Source of the DNA: Stercorarius parasiticus
Lineage: Eukaryota; Chordata; Aves; Charadriiformes; Stercorariidae
Assembly: GCA_013396915.1 (NCBI GenBank)
Contig: VWZL01006771.1
Coordinates: 2,001,379-2,065,378 of the forward strand
Direction: 5' to 3'
DNA: 64,000 bases
Positions 12,240 through 23,815 of this stretch are shown piece after piece; within the stretch, counting starts at the first letter, position 1; the number at the start of each line of letters is the position of its first letter. The translations under genes were made by a program, and so were the position numbers. The notes beneath the pieces are model-generated. The model searched no databases. It saw nothing but the letters and a program-made list of their open reading frames with translations, and was not told where the DNA came from.

Positions 12240-13260
12240 ATTCAGAAGATTGAGATTCTCTCTGAACATCAGCTCTTTCCTACATGGTGGCTCATTATAC
12301 CTACCTAAAAAGTGTGCACCAGGATTTATTCTCATTGAAATGTGTCCTAATTTTTATGCCTTTTCTCCTGTGATGTCTTTTCCTCTCCTTTTTTCTTCCA
12401 TGATTCAGATCATATTATATCATCTCCTGGTAACTCCTCACAGCCGCATGTCCTGTCTCTGTTTAATGAGAATTGTCCTTTTCTATCCTTCCATAGTTAA
12501 TGAAAACAGGCTCTGAAGCATCCCCCTTGATTATCACTACAGAGTATGTATTTCCAGCCTGTTTTACACCTCAGCCCGTTGTAGTTCCATTTCGAAACGT
12601 ATTTTCAAAGCCTGCTCTATAAAGCTATGTGGAAAGCCCTATTACAGACACCACACAGGATACCTTCTGCTCCTTTCTCATTCACAGGGATGCAGAAGGA
12701 AATTTGAAAGGTCTGACATTGTTTGTTCTTGCCAAGACCACGCTGGCTGTCACTCAGCTCCGTCTTCAGCTCCCATCGTTCTTCCTTTTGCTCTGGCTCC
12801 TGTGCAGTCGCTTTTGCCTGTGCAGCTTTTCTGCCAGCACGGTGAGGTCCCCTCCACTGACAAAACTTTTTGCTGTCTGTGGGTTGCAGCTAACATTCCC
12901 TTGATTTGTCATCTTCACACTTTGATTTGTATTTCTCTTTCTCCCCCTTTTTTCTAAATATTTTAGTGTTTTTCTATCTGTTGAGAAAACTCATGCAAAG
13001 GCTCTCGTTCTCTGCCTTTAATTATATTCCACCTCTCTGTCTGCTTCCTCAGTTTCTACTCACTGCTGTGTCTATGTTTTCCCCTCTGCCTCTAGTCCTT
13101 CAGACCACCCTCTGACGACTTCTCTTCTTTTTCCTCTTCCAAGAACCCCCACAGCTAGTTCTATCATCTTTAAAATCTATCCTTTACATGCCATTCTTGC
13201 TAATACAAAACAACAAATGAAAACCCCCTTTCGCCTCATCTGCATCACATTATCCTCCAC
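12240..13260. other. Strand-asymmetric pyrimidine-rich block
   Basis: The plus strand is strongly enriched in C+T. My hand count is 78% pyrimidine over 13021-13140 and 77% over 12901-12960 and 12361-12420. Long frames without domains result from this composition. It could be an old, diverged interspersed element, a region of biased mutation, or a polypyrimidine regulatory tract. No known repeat family was recognised. Confidence 0.5.
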
Positions 13261-16200
13261 CACTGAAATCTAATAGACAGAAACCTTTTAAATATCTTTG
13301 TCACTTCTGAAAATGAAGAGGAAAGATTAAGCCACTTTTACTGATTTAATTTTGGGCCCATGAGCACTACGGTAATCCAGGATTAGATTCTCATAGTCAT
13401 TCTTCAAAGCATGTGTAACAATACTCCTATCTGCTAGTCTGACAGATCACAGCAACACAGTCATAACTTTTTACAAATTTACAACAATCCCAAGGCTTCT
13501 GCCTTCTAAATAAGGCCATTCTGAGTTTCCAGCTCTTATAAAGTAATTATGTTTTGTACTACATTTACAATGGAAATGGATGAATTCAGTCTAAAGAAAC
13601 AGGCCTTTTCAAAGGAAATCAGACCGAGAAAAAGTAGCTCTGCAGTCCGAAAATTCACACAAAGCAAGTAGCTGATCTTGCCTATACACACTGGGAATTT
13701 CTTTTAAAAGGGAAGGTCTAATTGCAAATGGCACTTTGAAACCAAATAATTCTGCTTTGCTGAAAAGTGACATAATTCTTCTGACACTGCTAGCATGGGG
13801 CACAACGTGCAGCAGTCCCCATCCTCTCACCTGCAATTCTCAATAAATAAAATATAATGGGATTTTTGTTTAATTTTTAATGTCAGAACTTCCGCATTTT
13901 CCTTTGCAGCATTGTGTCAGGGAAGGGGCTTAGAGAAAGATCAGGCCAGGCAAACTAATGAAAATCAAAGGGCTTGTTTAATTCCCTACACAGTGGTAAT
14001 AAACTCAGAGCAACAGTACTTATGCTTCAAAGGTATCACTTGAAGAATTTGCAAATGGTATTTTTAAAAAGTGACAGATGACCTCAAGAGGTAAATCCAC
14101 TTAAACAAATCATATTCTTTTTAAATAAATGTCATTCTCCCTACTTACAGCAGCATCCTCCAGTCGCTGATCAGCATTTCCTCTAACAATCCGAAGAGCT
14201 CTTAAATTAACTCTGACTGTATCTAATACGAGTCGTTGCTGGGGATATAGGAGAGAGCCGTATGCTCTGAAAGGAAGGTTTCTTACAGGTGAGAAATGCA
14301 GTTGGAATCTTCGGATTATTTGTGTGGGAAATAGGTGAGGGCTGTCTACCTGGCCCCAGTCTTAGGACAGGGAAAAGCCAGGAATACCATCGAAGAAACA
14401 TGAGGGTATCCAAACCTACTAGTGTATCCAGGAAGGATGAAAAAAGGTCTAGGTAATTTCATCCAGGGTCATTTTCTAAATCTCATCTAACTCTTTATTA
14501 GAGCCTGATAACCCTATTTCAAATGCATTTCTTAACCCAGTGAGGTGTGTCCTTTCTGTCACCGGTTAGTTCAGACTGCAGCACTTGGTTCTTTCTCCAT
14601 TCAACTCTTTCACAGCCTCGCCATCTTTTATTTAAAAAAGACTTCTTCACCAACTTCTTATGCTGTAATTATGAATTTAAAAGTTTCCAACACAATACAA
14701 GAAGTTTAAACTCATTCAGGTGGCTTAATACTTGGCAAGCAGTACCTCGTTCCTTGCAATGTTTCTAATATTGATCTTGTTTGTGTTTTTTGCTTTCATT
14801 TGTCTTACTGCTATGGACTCTTAGAGATGTTACCCCATATTCCTAACCCCTTTCTAGCAACCCAGAGCGTGAAGGTAAGCCTCCTGGTGCTTCTGAGTCC
14901 TCTCCTACTTGGGTTCTTCACCTTTCCCTTGGGTTTTCCACCAAACACTGACTTCCATTTCGCATTGATTATTGTGTCTCAGCTTAAAGCAGTCTGAACG
15001 GCAGAGTCAGCCTGTCTCTGCAAACCAGGCTGCTTCTGAGCTGACTGAAAAGCAATCAGAAGTACATTGTTTGAAAAAGTCCGAGTTTTAAAATATCTTC
15101 TTGGTCCTTTACAGTCAGACCGTCAAGCAGCTGTGCAGCATTAACACAAATGAATTGCGAAAGTTTGTATTCTTTCAGGGTGATAACAAAAATTCAGTTT
15201 CTTCCCTGTCTGCCAGATTTATCAGTCATTAATGACAAAGCCGGGGGGGGGAGGAAAAAAAACCAACAACAGAGAGAGAAAACCCGCTTCTCTCCTTGTT
15301 TACAGCTGGGCCAAATTATCTCACGGCTGGGCTCCCTCCACCCGTACAAAAGGGGCTTGTTCCTGACAGTGCAGCCACTGCCTTGGGACAGGGCACTCCA
15401 AGGAAGGGCCTGCTGTTACCTTCAAGCCCTATGCACCATTTAAATGCCACTGGCATACGTAAGCCTCAGGCAGGTCTATAAAAAGGATCAGTCCACTTGC
15501 TGAAATATGTATGCATTTATGTATCTGTTCAGATGCCACATCCCCAAAGAGGCAACATGTTCCTTAAGCTTCCTAGTTCCAAATGAGGAAACTTTTGGAA
15601 TGAAATTTCCTAGTTCCCAAAAGCTCCATAGCCTCAAATTCCACATGTGCTTTGGCCATGCCCAGAACAATATGTCTCAATAGTGCTGAGCAATTAGGCA
15701 TTTAGCTGATCCCAAAGTTTTGAAAACATCCAGAAACCCTTCTGAGGTCTGATTTGGAAGTTCTGCTCTGAAAACCCTGACCTGGCTGGACTTGTGCAGC
15801 CCTCAGCTGTAGGGAAGGGGTGGGAGCCATGCTGCGGGATGGGAGCACTTCTCTGCCAGGACACCTCAGCCCACCTCTTCTGATCGATAGTCCTAATTCA
15901 CCAGATTGGAAGATAGACTGGATTTGTGACCTGGCCTGTGGAAGGAGCGCTTTGTTGCATGGGAAAATTAAATATGCCCCATGCATATGATAAAGAAAAG
16001 GGGAAAGAGAGAAGAGGAAAATAAATTACTTTTCATCCCCATGGTTCATCTGGGACGAAGGGTGTCTGCTATTCAGTCCTTGCTCCAAAGGATATGTACA
16101 CAGTCAGTTTCAAGATACTGATGTTCTGGTTTGTAATAAAATGTGTTTTTAAACCCAAGAAGTGTTGGACTACACAGTTAATGTGCACTTAAAATTACTG

Positions 16201-19200
16201 CATTTGGGATGTGATCATTTTTAAAGAAGTTAACATCTGTTTGAAAGCTGAACAAGAATTGAGCTCATGGGTTTACAGGAACTTATTGAATAACATAAGA
16301 CAGATTGTCTTCCTTTCATACAGAACTTTTTTTTTTTTGCTTTAAAACCACTATGCAAAAGGAAGTCAAAGGTTGCTAACACTTCCACTCTACGTATAGT
16401 GTTTACTAGTAATTATTTGCTGGGTCAAACTGGTGTGTCCCCGCGGAAAAAGTAACCACTGAAATAATAACTGCGCAATTTTAAGATCATGTATGTCACC
16501 ATCCCTTGTCTCTGCAGCCTTCTTTATCTTTACACCTTCCTGCATCAGCAGAGCTTGGACTCTTCTCACACAGCTGACTACACCAGGATTTCAGCCTCCT
16601 CCCTGCGGTAGCTTTTAAAACTCAAAGATGTTTGCTTCACATGTGTACGTCAGTTGAGTTTTGCAGGTGTGAGCTGAAGAAGGGGAAAAGGTGAAGGTTT
16701 CTGCATGGTTATTGTAGCTGGTATTTAAGAGCAAAGGATCTTTCTCTCTCTTTACCTCAGATATTTTAGGCTTACAAGGGTTTCCTGTTAAAAAATGTGC
16801 AATAAGTAGCTCGTGATCCTCAATAAAGATAGTCATTTGGATCTGTACATAAGATAATAAGATACACTGTGTCTCACATTGCCTTCCATATAGGGAGCAA
16901 GGCAGACACCTTTGAAGCCCCCAGAGGGACATCCTACTTCTCTAATTCAGATACTTAGATTTAGGCCTAATTGCATATACAGAAATGTGTATATATGTAC
17001 TTATACTTACATATAGAAATTTTTAAAAAGCCTTTCACTCATAGTGAGAAATTAGTTTCTTCTCATATGTCTGCTATATTATTTAGATTATAAACCAATC
17101 TAACCATCAATGTAAAATGTTCAATGTGACACAATGATTTGAGGACAAAAGTGTGTGAGACTCCTATTCAGATGTCACTCTCACTATCTTTAGTACTGAA
17201 AAATCACAATAAAATCAAACCTGTTCCAGGAGAACACTGTTGGATGGGGCCTGGAGGAGGCTCAGGGTGCAGCTGGACCTCTCCAGCACAGCTTTCTCAA
17301 GGTGGGATGCACTGCCTGGCCCAGGCTCTCTGCAAGCTGCCCTTCATAGACAATGTGCACATAAGCAATTTAGGCTTAAGTCTCTCTTCTGGCGGCCTTA
17401 GAGGCATCTTCCTCTCTCCATTGGCAATACAGATAATTTACACATTTAATTTATGTTCAAAAGAAATCACAGTGTGGGAGAAAATTAGTTCCTTAAGCTT
17501 GTAGATGGATCCCTCAGCAGATGAAGGCAGTGGCAGCAGAGAGATGCATTTTGCTGAAAAATGAGGGAATAGAATAACTGTAGTTTAATGCTAACCAGAT
17601 CAGCCTTCAGTGACTCCAAGAGTATTTATTTTACTTATTCATGCTTGCTTTCTTTTTTCTCTTTCTTTTTTAACATTATTTCTTTGGTATTTGCACCCAG
17701 AATATTTTTCACACATTCACCTGTCTGCCTGTGGATGCTTTTCATTTCTTCTAGGTCATTTTGCACAAAGATATCAGTATTGCACTATTTTTGAGGCTTC
17801 AACCTCTGTAGTCGCAGGGACCTCGGACATTGATGTGTCAAGTAGTGAGGTGCACAATGACTCCTGACCATGAGAAGCCAGGTGGTGGGATGGGGATTGC
17901 AAGCTAAAAACCTGCTGAGGACTTGGACTTGTTGGCTTAGGAGCACCAGCCCTGCTGGGACACGTGGCTTCAGCACTGGGAAGAGATCTGGGAAGTAGAA
18001 GCAATTTGAGGAGGGGCAATGAGATGGCATAAGCGGCATTAGTGGGATGAACAGCCTTCGAGGAGCCAGGTCAGGCAGAAAAGGACGGGATAGGGAGAGG
18101 TGGCAAAGGAAGGAGAGCAGAAGAAAAAACTAATAGAGTCAGATGCACATAATAAAGCTTCTGGTAATCTCCACCCCAGAACACATTTCAGCTCCGGAGA
18201 AATTAATCCCAGTCATGTAGTAGCACAATGATTCTTCATATTGTATAATAAATGCTGTCAGCTGCATAAAGTGACCACATTTGCAACTCTTGGGGAGAAC
18301 TGGACCATTTTCTCATCACAAAACAAAGATATGCATTGGACAAGAAAAAATTATGGAATTTGAGTGTATTTATTTTAATTCATTAAGTGTTATTTTATGG
18401 AGTTGAAGGGATTTCCTATATAAAAATATTAATCATTGGGAAAACTTTTTTTTTTAAGTAAGTACTTTATACCGCTAAAAGGTTTTGCTAATAACATGTG
18501 CAAACAAATCCAGCACTTGCTATTTTCTTTTTCTCTCAAAGGCAAGTTTCTCCTGACTTTTTCATTTGCCAATACGACTGGCAAAAGCCACTCAAAAGAC
18601 TGAGTTTCTTCAATAACGCTGCTCTGGTTTGGTTAGTTTATTGAAGTTCTAGTGGTATGTTCTCACCGAGGACCACAACTGGTACAGTTTCTGTGGAAAA
18701 AGTGTCATGTTAGGTTACATTTTAATTCTAGGGCAAGACCCTTAGGACACCTAAGGGTTTGTGCATGGAAGTAGAGTCAGGCATGCAAGAGCAACGTCCA
18801 GCACTATTCAGGTTGTGCAGAGCAACAAAAGGCTGGCTTACTATGAGCCTGCCAACATTCTGAATGTCTGAAATGGTCAAATCTTTGACTCAGGTGCAGA
18901 AGAAAGCCAATAAACACCTCTCCTTTGAACTATATGTCCTCTGACTCTATTATTTAAGCCCCTTCTAGCCAAAGAAACTAAGCTATCCATTTTATAATAT
19001 TTTAGGCTTTACTTTGTTAGCCTGTTAGCTCTGTTTAATGGCAGTTTGCCATTATTCAAGTTCTGAAAGATCCTGAAGCACTTCCCAGATCATAACACAA
19101 ACTGATTAACTCTGTTAATCACCCAGAGGCATCTGTCCCTAAGGCTGTTCACTGTTCCTTTTTTTCTGTTATGTTCATTTTGACCTTGCAGTTGTGGTTT

Positions 19201-20991
19201 TTTTAATTATTATCTTCTGAGTCTCAATATGAAAATGCTCTAGGCAGGATGAAGAAAACTTTGAGATGTACCACTGTAATACTGTATCTTGTAACACTCA
19301 GTTGGAATGAAATGCACTTATCTGCTAATATAAACACCAGAAACTAGTTCTCCCAATATATCTGTAGATATATTTCCCAGGATAGAGATAAGGGAGTAGA
19401 AATGTCAAGAAATCTCTACCCACACGTTGTTTTTAAACCTGTGGGTTTGTCCCATTCCATTGACTGCAGACATTTTCATGTTATTCTTTCACCCATCTCT
19501 GCAATAATCCAGTACTTGAGAGCCAAAGGGATAACTTAGCCTGGTTTTAACAATAAAAATAAAACTTACTTGATGCATCTGTGTTATAAAGCAGCTATGA
19601 AACCCTCACAAGCCTCACCTCTGCAGTTTTCCTAGTAGCAACTTCTAAGGTGGAGACAACTGGAGGTCTGTAGTTCCTGCCCATGCTATGTTTCTACTAG
19701 TTTTCAGTGTTTATTATTTACTCACAATTCACAATTTTCAATCAGCACTATTTACTTCTCATTGTCCTTTCCAAAACAATTCAGGATTCCTGAATTTCTA
19801 GTGCATTCCTGTTACTTTTTCAAACTAGTTACTCCATTAGCAAATGGTGCCTCTTTTGACAAGTAGCCACTCCATCTGGATGCATGATGCAATTATTTTC
19901 TAGGTAGTTACATAAATGACTGAAAACAGGATCATGAGTCTCACCAAGCTGAGCCCATAAACTACAAACATAGTGTGGCAGAATTATCAATGGAGATAAC
20001 ATTTGAATCTTTCTAGGCCGCGAGCACAAAAAAAGGTAGCCTGGCAGTGGCTTGGTGTTATATGCCACCTATTAATAAAGCATCAAAATTCAGATTATCT
20101 TTGAAACAAAAAGGAAAAGCACTCTGTCTTTGTCTGGGTAACTGCATTTACAGCAAAGGTGTATATCTATCTATATAAAACATATTGAGGTGTATCATCA
20201 GCTTCTCTAATACAAAACCTATGACCTAACGAGCCTGAGCCTTTAGTCGTCCATACTGATTCTGTGATCCTACTGTTCTCTCTATGACAATTGCATATTG
20301 GGCTCTATAACTACCCTTGGTTGCATGCCAGATCAAGAAAAGGCATGGTTACTATATTTCATATAGCTCTATGACCTCTCTGAGGCTAACAGCAAATTGC
20401 CAGTGCAGCTGTCAGCTGGGCGGTTTGTGTTTGGCTAAAAGTAAACGTCAATAATAATCAGCATCTGTTGTGGGTCCTACACTACTGGGCATGTCTTCAA
20501 GTGTGCAGCACAGTTCTGAGTGAACCCACTTATTTAGCTGCCTAAATATGGCTCAGGAGCGCTCATTTGTTGTTGTTGCTGTGGTTTTGCTGTTTGTATG
20601 CATGAGCGGTGTTGCTTCTCCCTGCTTGTTCCAACCACCTTGGACTAGAGATGACAAACATGTGGTGAAGAGGAAAAGTTTCTATTAAAAGGATTAAGTT
20701 TTAATTCACAGTGAATTCTGTACTACATGATACTGCGTTATGTTTGAACGTTATCTGTCCTTTTGCATAGTTTCTGGGAGGACTCTGAAGAGTGCTAACT
20801 GTGCTGCTTATCCTTCAGTTTAACTTTTAAAATCTCGTAAAATTTAATGCAGCTTCACGCTAGAGGAAATTATGGCATCAGTTAGCCTGACTTCTGGTGT
20901 AGTGCCTTTCTCTAAAGAGACTTGACCTACTGAGGATTGAGATCAACTTTAGATAAAGGGCACGGCACAGAGATAACATTTAGGGAACCAT
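13261..20991. other. Non-coding DNA
   Basis: No gene or mobile element recognised. It contains adjacent G and A homopolymers near 15242-15262, a T run near 16327-16337, and a moderately GC-richer patch at about 17820-18110. A second, weaker pyrimidine-leaning stretch runs about 14540-14990. Several open frames of 60-120 codons lack recognisable protein signatures. Confidence 0.6.
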
Positions 20992-21372
20992 TTGGGTCAG
21001 ATCTGCTTAAATGATCCTGTGGACAGTCTACACCTGATGGAGAGGACAGGGGAAAAAACCATGGTTACTTCCAGATTGAGAACCTGCACTCAAAAACAAT
21101 CTGGAAGTAACCAGTTTGTGTCTCCAGAGAGTCTCCTATCATGCAACTACATCCCAGGTGACTCCCACTGGCCTCCAGCAATAACTCACCATCCCCGACA
21201 TTCACAGTCACAGAAAAGATTTTATATCAGTCCCCGGATCATTCACATTTTGAAAAAATATACCAAGTATAGAGCTCGTCTTAAATTACAGGCATCCACT
21301 CTTAAAATAAGGAATGGTTTCTGGAGACCTGTGAATGGCCATTCAATCATGGAAGTCCAGGTAAATGCATTA
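20992..21372 (+). other. Longest non-repeat open frame, ends at a donor-like site
   Basis: About 127 codons are open here, the longest frame in the window outside repeats. Just before its stop, GTCCAG is followed by GTAAAT, a good donor match at about 21361. No upstream acceptor is clear and the frame has no ATG at its 5' limit. I see no domain. A perfect hairpin sits inside it at 21062-21113. This is most likely non-coding. Confidence 0.12.
21062..21113. repeat. Perfect 17-bp inverted repeat (hairpin)
   Basis: The arms TGGTTACTTCCAGATTG (21062-21078) and CAATCTGGAAGTAACCA (21097-21113) are exact reverse complements, separated by an 18-nt loop. Seventeen perfect pairs of mixed composition are unlikely by chance. 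Possible origins are a microRNA-like hairpin, the end of an element folded on itself, or a template-switch mutation. The stem is shorter than a typical pre-miRNA. Confidence 0.85.
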
Positions 21373-23782
21373 TAAATCTCTAAAAAAATCTCCATTTCTG
21401 GTATCAAGGATGACAATATTACACCTGGACATAAATGGAAGTAGGTTACCCTTTATACTCAGGCTGATTCCAGTGCTTTAGCAGTACACAGTGCTCGCTC
21501 ATTATTCATTGCCAGGATTTATGGTTATGTAATAGGTTGCTTAGACAAGGATTCCTGTGATATTTTTAGCCAGTTTTTCTTTCTTTACCTCTCCTTTTAG
21601 GCCAGAGATTCAGAACTCCTCTAGTATTTAACCTCAGCGTAGACTTTCTCCCCTTATCTTTCTCATTTAGACGAGAACATTTTCCTTCCTTTCTTTCTGT
21701 CCTCCTACCTGTTGAACTGTTGCTGTTGGTAGGGTATGGACTTAGCAAAACAGGAGGCCTTGTAAACCTCCCGAAGACCCGCTTAGAGCAGAGACATGTG
21801 GCTCATGACAGATATCGCTGAAATTCATGGGAAACTGAGCATCTCATTCTTCCAGCCTCCTTTGAAAAATCAGTCCACGACTCTTCTTAACATCAAACTG
21901 TTAAAAAACATCAAAATGCTGAGTTCAATCTTTCTGCTGGTATAGACTTACTGTACAGATCCAGACACGGAGTCATTGCCAGCCTACATGAAGACCATGG
22001 AGATTAAAGAAAATCACAAGTCCTTTGATACTTATGCATGACCCATATTTCCCAAGATAGCTTGAGAATCAGCATACTGCCTACATTTCATTTACCCTTA
22101 GACCTCAAACTTTCTCCCATTTTAGCTTTTTTTAAAAAATCTTATTAAAAAAATTGCTTTGCTTCTTATCTGAGCCTTCAAAATCAGTGTGAAAGATTCA
22201 AAACGAAAGCAATAGATATGTCTGTTGCTGACTCTCCATCAGTGTGCACATACCGCCCTTTTAATACCAAAGGAATTTGTTATGATCTCTGTTATTCCTG
22301 AGACCACATCAATTAAAATAATAGGACAGCTAAAATAAAGTGTTACCAAATCTTAATCTCTAAAAGTGTATGAAATATTTTCCAGTAAATAAAAGCAGAA
22401 AGAACTAATGATCTAGAGCTTTTAGCCTATTTATGTGAAAGACTAAAATAAACGTAGATTCTAAGTTTTGATCAATAATAAAAATGTGTTGTCTAGAAAA
22501 TAGTCAGCCTAACAAATGTATACATTGGACTCCAGCTGAAAATGTGGACATTTGTTAGTCAAATATCTTGGTGGGGGAGATTCACTCTGTAGTTTGGGGG
22601 GGTCTGTGTTAACTTCAAAGGAAATGTAGCTATTTCTGGTTGTTATTACAAGAAAACATTCATAGACCTAGACTTCTTTGGAAAGAATGCTAATGATTTC
22701 AAATGTCATAGACCAGTATTGACATGCACTTTGAAAAAGGATCAAATTCGGTGTAAAACATAGAGTCAAGGCTATATTTTAAAATATTTTTCTTCTAAGT
22801 GGTGCATTGGGAGTCTTGGAGGCTTTGTCTGATGTCAGATTTTGGGCTGAAAATCTTAGTGAAACCAATTCCTTCTCTTTTCCCCTGCAGTCACTTGCCG
22901 ATCTTTGCTGCCTTGCCAGATTTGGTACTTTTTGTCATTTGTTCTTGGCTCAGCAGTTGAAGATCAGTTTAGAAACAAATGAAAGAGGAGTAAAATGCAG
23001 ATGCTAAATAAAGTAATGCATGTTAATGGGCATCCTACAATTTCTTCCAGTTTAGCCAAAATTGTCTCTAAGGGTGAATGAAAGGAAGAGGATGGGAAGC
23101 AGATGTTTCTACTGCCTGTAGCAATTGATTGTAAATTGGCCTGACACTTCCCCCAAAAAGTTTGTCAAGAACATTTGATTCAGTGAATCAGTCCCAGATC
23201 CAGAGTTGAAGCACCAGTATCTTATCCAAAGCGATCAACCACTTGAGCCTGACAGGGAAAAAAAAACCCAAACCAGCCAGAGGAAAAACTTCAGCTTTAC
23301 GTAAACACATTTCTTTTGCCGCAGGCAAAGAATGAAAATACTGAAGTGATCCTGTAGGGTAGCTACACCTCACATTGATAGCCCTGGGAGTTGGCTATAG
23401 ACCTCCATGAATCAAATTTAAGCTCCAAGCAGAGGTGAAAAGAAAATAAAAATTCGGCTCATTCTAGAACATGTTCCCGTGTAGAATAAAACTGTGTCAG
23501 TTGGGAGGAGCTGTCACCTCAGTTCAGGTACAGCAGAAGACAGGAATAACAGATGCCACAAGTCAGTTGTGGGGCATGTGCTGAACTAAATGAAAGGAGA
23601 AAATGAAGAGAAAAAAAACCCACTTAAACAATCTCAGTTAAATTTTAACTAAAGTTTAGATTTAAAACTGTATTTTAGTTGTTAGAATTGGGTTTGACTG
23701 AAGGTGCACAAGTCTTATAATGAGATAAAAGTAAGCTCTAGTGTTAGACCCAAAACACAAATCAAGGCATAAAATAGAAGAA

Positions 23783-23815
23783 AATTATTTTAATGCAAAC
23801 AATTATTTTAATGCA
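23783..23815. repeat. 15-bp direct repeat with POU/homeodomain-like content
   Basis: AATTATTTTAATGCA occurs at 23783-23797 and again at 23801-23815, an 18-bp period. At the junction, TAATGCAAAC resembles an octamer/POU half-site and is followed by ACAATTA, a SOX/homeodomain-like word. The repeat is visible; any factor binding is inference. Confidence 0.5.
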
